Assembly: GCA_025459035.1 (NCBI GenBank)
Contig: JALORJ010000075.1
Location: forward strand, 1-9,125
Origin: Burkholderiales bacterium
Lineage (GTDB): Bacteria > Pseudomonadota > Gammaproteobacteria > Burkholderiales > Ga0077523
Direction: 5' to 3'
Length of the DNA: 9,125 nucleotides
Positions 7,130 to 9,125 of the stretch are shown here, in pieces. Position numbers and translations under genes: made by a program. The notes under the pieces are model-generated. The model had not been told where the DNA came from. It worked only from the letters and a program-made list of their open reading frames with translations, and did no database searches. Position 1 is the stretch's first letter. Every line of letters begins with the position of its first letter.

Positions 7130-7214
7130 CCCGCCCGCCGCCACCCGGGGGTCGCGCGACGTACGCACCGCCCCCCGCCACCGATTCCCGTCGACTTCCG
7201 CTCGTCCTCGCTTC

Positions 7215-8270
7215 ATGACCGCTCCCCGCTTCGACGCCCGTGCGCTGCGCGCGTACGGCGCTGCCCTCCTCGACGCCGCCGGCATGGAGCCGGCCAAGTC
7301 CGCCGTGATCGCCGACGTGCTGGTCGAGGCCGACCTGCTCGGCCACGACACGCACGGCCTGAACCTTCTGGCCGCGTATCTCGGCGACATCGAGAAGGGC
7401 CTGATGGCCACGCAGGGCGAGCCGCGCGTGGTGCGCGACTTCCCGGCGGCGGTGACGTGGGACGGTCGACGCCTGCCCGGCACGTGGCTGACCGTGCAGG
7501 CGATCGAGCTCGCGAGTGCGCGCGCGCGCACCCAGGGCACGTGCACCGTCGTGATCGGCAACAGCCATCACATCGCCTGTCTGGCGGCGTATCTCGAGCG
7601 CGTCACCGCACGCGGTCAGGCCGTCCAGGTGTGGAGCTCGGCGCCGGAGAACCACTCGGTCGCGCCGTTCGGCGGGCGCGAAGGCGTGATCACGCCCAAC
7701 CCGATCGCCGCGGCCTGGCCGACCGACCGCGGCCCGGTGATGCTCGACGTGTCGATGTCGATCACCACCAACGGCATGGTCAACCGCTGCACGAAGCTCG
7801 GCACACTGCTGCCGGGCAAGTGGCTGATCGACGCCGACGGTCATCCGACCGACGATCCGCTCGCCGTCACGCAGCGCGGCGGCGCACTGCTGCCGATCGG
7901 CGGCACCGACCACGGTCACAAGGGCTGGGCACTCGCGCTGATGGTCGACGCGTTCACGCAGGGCTTCGCCGGTCACGGGCGCGCCGACCCGATCGAGGGC
8001 CAGACCGGTGAGGTCTTCGTGCAGGTGTACGAACCCGAGGCCTTCGCCGGCCGCGCCGCGTTCCTGCGTCAGGCCACGTGGATGGCCGATGCCGCGCACG
8101 CGGTGGCACCGATGGCGGGATTCGAGCGCGTGCGCCTGCCCGGCGAGGCCGGCCTCGCGCGCAAGGCCGCCGCGCTGCGCGACGGTGTGACGCTGCATCC
8201 GCTGATCACCCCGGCGCTCGCACCGTGGGCGCAGAAGTTCGGCGTGGCACCGCCGGCGCCGCTCGGCTGA
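7215..8270 (+). CDS. Ldh family (LDH2/MDH2, malate/L-lactate-type) dehydrogenase
   Basis: This 351-residue protein belongs to the LDH2/MDG2 oxidoreductase family (malate, L-sulfolactate, ureidoglycolate and delta-1-piperideine-2-carboxylate dehydrogenases), which has its own fold and usually uses NAD(P)(H) on a 2-hydroxy or 2-imino acid. Family landmarks are GHDTHG (43-48, with H47 the expected catalytic His), NSHHIACLAAY (116-126), PNPIA (161-165), MLDVSMS (176-182) and GHKGWALALMVD (234-245). ATG at 7215 gives the usual family N-terminus, but no Shine-Dalgarno site precedes it. A 103-nt pyrimidine-rich gap separates it from the ADH gene, and the EamA gene follows after 97 nt. Together with the L-2-hydroxyglutarate oxidase-like enzyme upstream it gives two unrelated 2-hydroxyacid-type dehydrogenases in one cluster, which suggests a hydroxy acid as substrate or intermediate. 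The actual substrate is unknown. Confidence 0.9.
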   Translation: MTAPRFDARALRAYGAALLDAAGMEPAKSAVIADVLVEADLLGHDTHGLNLLAAYLGDIEKGLMATQGEPRVVRDFPAAVTWDGRRLPGTWLTVQAIELASARARTQGTCTVVIGNSHHIACLAAYLERVTARGQAVQVWSSAPENHSVAPFGGREGVITPNPIAAAWPTDRGPVMLDVSMSITTNGMVNRCTKLGTLLPGKWLIDADGHPTDDPLAVTQRGGALLPIGGTDHGHKGWALALMVDAFTQGFAGHGRADPIEGQTGEVFVQVYEPEAFAGRAAFLRQATWMADAAHAVAPMAGFERVRLPGEAGLARKAAALRDGVTLHPLITPALAPWAQKFGVAPPAPLG

Positions 8271-8299
8271 GCGATCGGCGCATGCGGAAAGGCCTGCCG

Positions 8300-8371
8300 A
8301 TGTCCGCGTGTCGCCGTCGCGATCGGTCGGCCGTGCGCGCCGAGCGGCACCGCGCTCGGGCCTGCGCATGA
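8300..8371 (+). other. Possible 23-codon Arg-rich leader frame overlapping EamA start
   Basis: A short frame from ATG at 8300 follows GGAAAGG (8286-8292) by 7 nt. It encodes 23 residues rich in Arg (MSACRRRDRSAVR and onward) and ends in TGA within ATGA, overlapping the EamA start. It may serve translational coupling or be chance. No homology is recognised. Confidence 0.2.
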
Positions 8372-9125
8372 CCGCTTCGGCGGCCACCGCCGATCGACGC
8401 GTCCGCGGCTGGGCGCTGCTGCTCGGTGCGACGCTGTGCTGGGCCTCGGCCGGCGTGCTGGTGCGCACGCAGTCGGTGACGGCGCCGTGGGAGATCACGT
8501 TCTGGCGCTCCAGCGTGATGGTCGTGTTCCTGGCGCTCGTGATGGCGTGGCCGCGCTGGCGCGACCGCACGCGGCCGGGCGCGATCGCGCAGGTGCACGC
8601 CGCGGGCGTGCCGGGCGTGCTGTCCGGGCTGCTGCTCGCGACGATGTGCGTGTGCTTCATCGTGGCGCTGTCGCTGTCGACCGTTGCGGACACGCTCGTT
8701 CTCACCAGCCTGTCGCCGTTCACGTCCGCGCTCGCGGTGTGGCTGCTGCTGCGCGAGCGCGTCGCGTGGCGTACGTGGCTCGCGATCGCCGCCGCGGCCG
8801 CGGGCGTCGCGGCGATCTTCGCGGACGGGCTCGGTCGCGGCTCGGTGGTCGGGCAGGGGCTCGCGCTGGTCGTGCCGCTCTGCTACGGCCTGAACGTCGC
8901 GCTGCTGCGGCGCATGCACGCGCACGTCGACATGGTGCCGGGCGTGTTCCTCGGCGGCGTGTTCTCGGCGCTGGTCGCGTGGCCGTTCGCGATGCCGTTC
9001 ACCGCGCAACCCGCCGACTTCGTCAACCTCGCCTTGCTGGGCGTCGTGCAGCTGGGCCTGGGCTGCGTGCTGATGGTGCGGGCGTCGCGACATCTGTCCG
9101 GCGCCGAGCTGGGCTTCGCGGCGCC
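8368..9125 (+). CDS. EamA/DMT-superfamily transporter (3' end outside window)
   Basis: The 252 visible residues are a drug/metabolite transporter of the EamA (RhaT-like, 10-TM) type in the inner membrane. About eight hydrophobic segments are visible, the first near 15-33 (LLLGATLCWASAGVLVR) and the fourth near 107-128, followed by the LLLRERVAWRTWLAIAAAAAGV region (126-147) that closes the first EamA repeat. The second repeat starts near residue 161 and is cut by the window edge, leaving perhaps 40-50 residues missing. ATG at 8368 overlaps the TGA of a short upstream frame; an in-frame GTG at 8308 would add 20 Arg-rich residues and seems less likely. No strong Shine-Dalgarno site precedes it. 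Coming last after four dehydrogenases, it may move the pathway substrate or a product across the membrane; EamA proteins are most often exporters, so the direction is uncertain. Confidence 0.88.
   Translation, partial: MTASAATADRRVRGWALLLGATLCWASAGVLVRTQSVTAPWEITFWRSSVMVVFLALVMAWPRWRDRTRPGAIAQVHAAGVPGVLSGLLLATMCVCFIVALSLSTVADTLVLTSLSPFTSALAVWLLLRERVAWRTWLAIAAAAAGVAAIFADGLGRGSVVGQGLALVVPLCYGLNVALLRRMHAHVDMVPGVFLGGVFSALVAWPFAMPFTAQPADFVNLALLGVVQLGLGCVLMVRASRHLSGAELGFAA

Noticed and set aside
7151..7160. 10-bp perfect palindrome GTCGCGCGAC between the ADH and Ldh genes
   Set aside because: Too short and made of CG-rich bases that form palindromes often by chance at this composition; no second copy or promoter alignment.
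5915..7561. 548-codon minus-strand open frame over the ADH gene, and similar frames at 3824-5209, 5095-6216 and 7047-8723
   Set aside because: All lie antisense to well-supported dehydrogenase genes, with low-complexity Arg/Ala/His-rich translations and no family motif.

Overview
The window is very GC-rich DNA (clearly above 65% G+C by eye) with tightly packed genes, strong G/C preference at third codon positions and long open frames on the antisense of real genes. This fits a high-GC proteobacterium, most likely Burkholderiales or a similar betaproteobacterium. That placement is inferred from composition and gene families, not from a marker gene. I see no rRNA, tRNA, CRISPR array, insertion sequence or phage gene.

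The window splits around a divergent intergenic region at 2970-3263. On the minus strand, reading leftward, are an exported DUF1223 protein with a thioredoxin-like CxxC motif (2163-2969), an MFS drug/metabolite exporter that appears to start at TTG (857-2068), and an exported beta-lactamase-fold serine hydrolase that runs off the left edge (1-777). Gaps of 94 and 79 nt allow a loose operon.

On the plus strand, reading rightward, are a thiol peroxidase (Tpx)-type lipoprotein (3264-3902), a FAD-dependent oxidoreductase resembling L-2-hydroxyglutarate oxidase (3929-5086), a short-chain dehydrogenase/reductase (5212-5964), a zinc-dependent alcohol dehydrogenase (5984-7111), an LDH2/malate-type dehydrogenase (7215-8270) and an EamA/DMT transporter cut by the right edge (8368 onward).

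Two themes stand out. First, the divergent pair beside the intergenic region are both exported redox proteins. The Tpx lipoprotein keeps the peroxidatic Cys (C105) and its Thr and Arg partners, but has Ala (A140) where canonical Tpx has its resolving Cys, so it would need an outside thiol donor; the CxxC protein next door is a candidate. Second, four oxidoreductases of four unrelated folds (FAD, SDR, Zn-MDR and LDH2) followed by a DMT transporter look like a catabolic module for a hydroxylated acid, sugar acid or alcohol. No dehydratase, aldolase, hydrolase or regulator is in view to fix the substrate.

Smaller signals are a 20-bp imperfect palindrome upstream of the DUF1223 gene, an imperfectly duplicated 19-nt element in the SDR leader, and two very short frames that overlap transporter start codons. 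Each of these could be chance in DNA this GC-rich.
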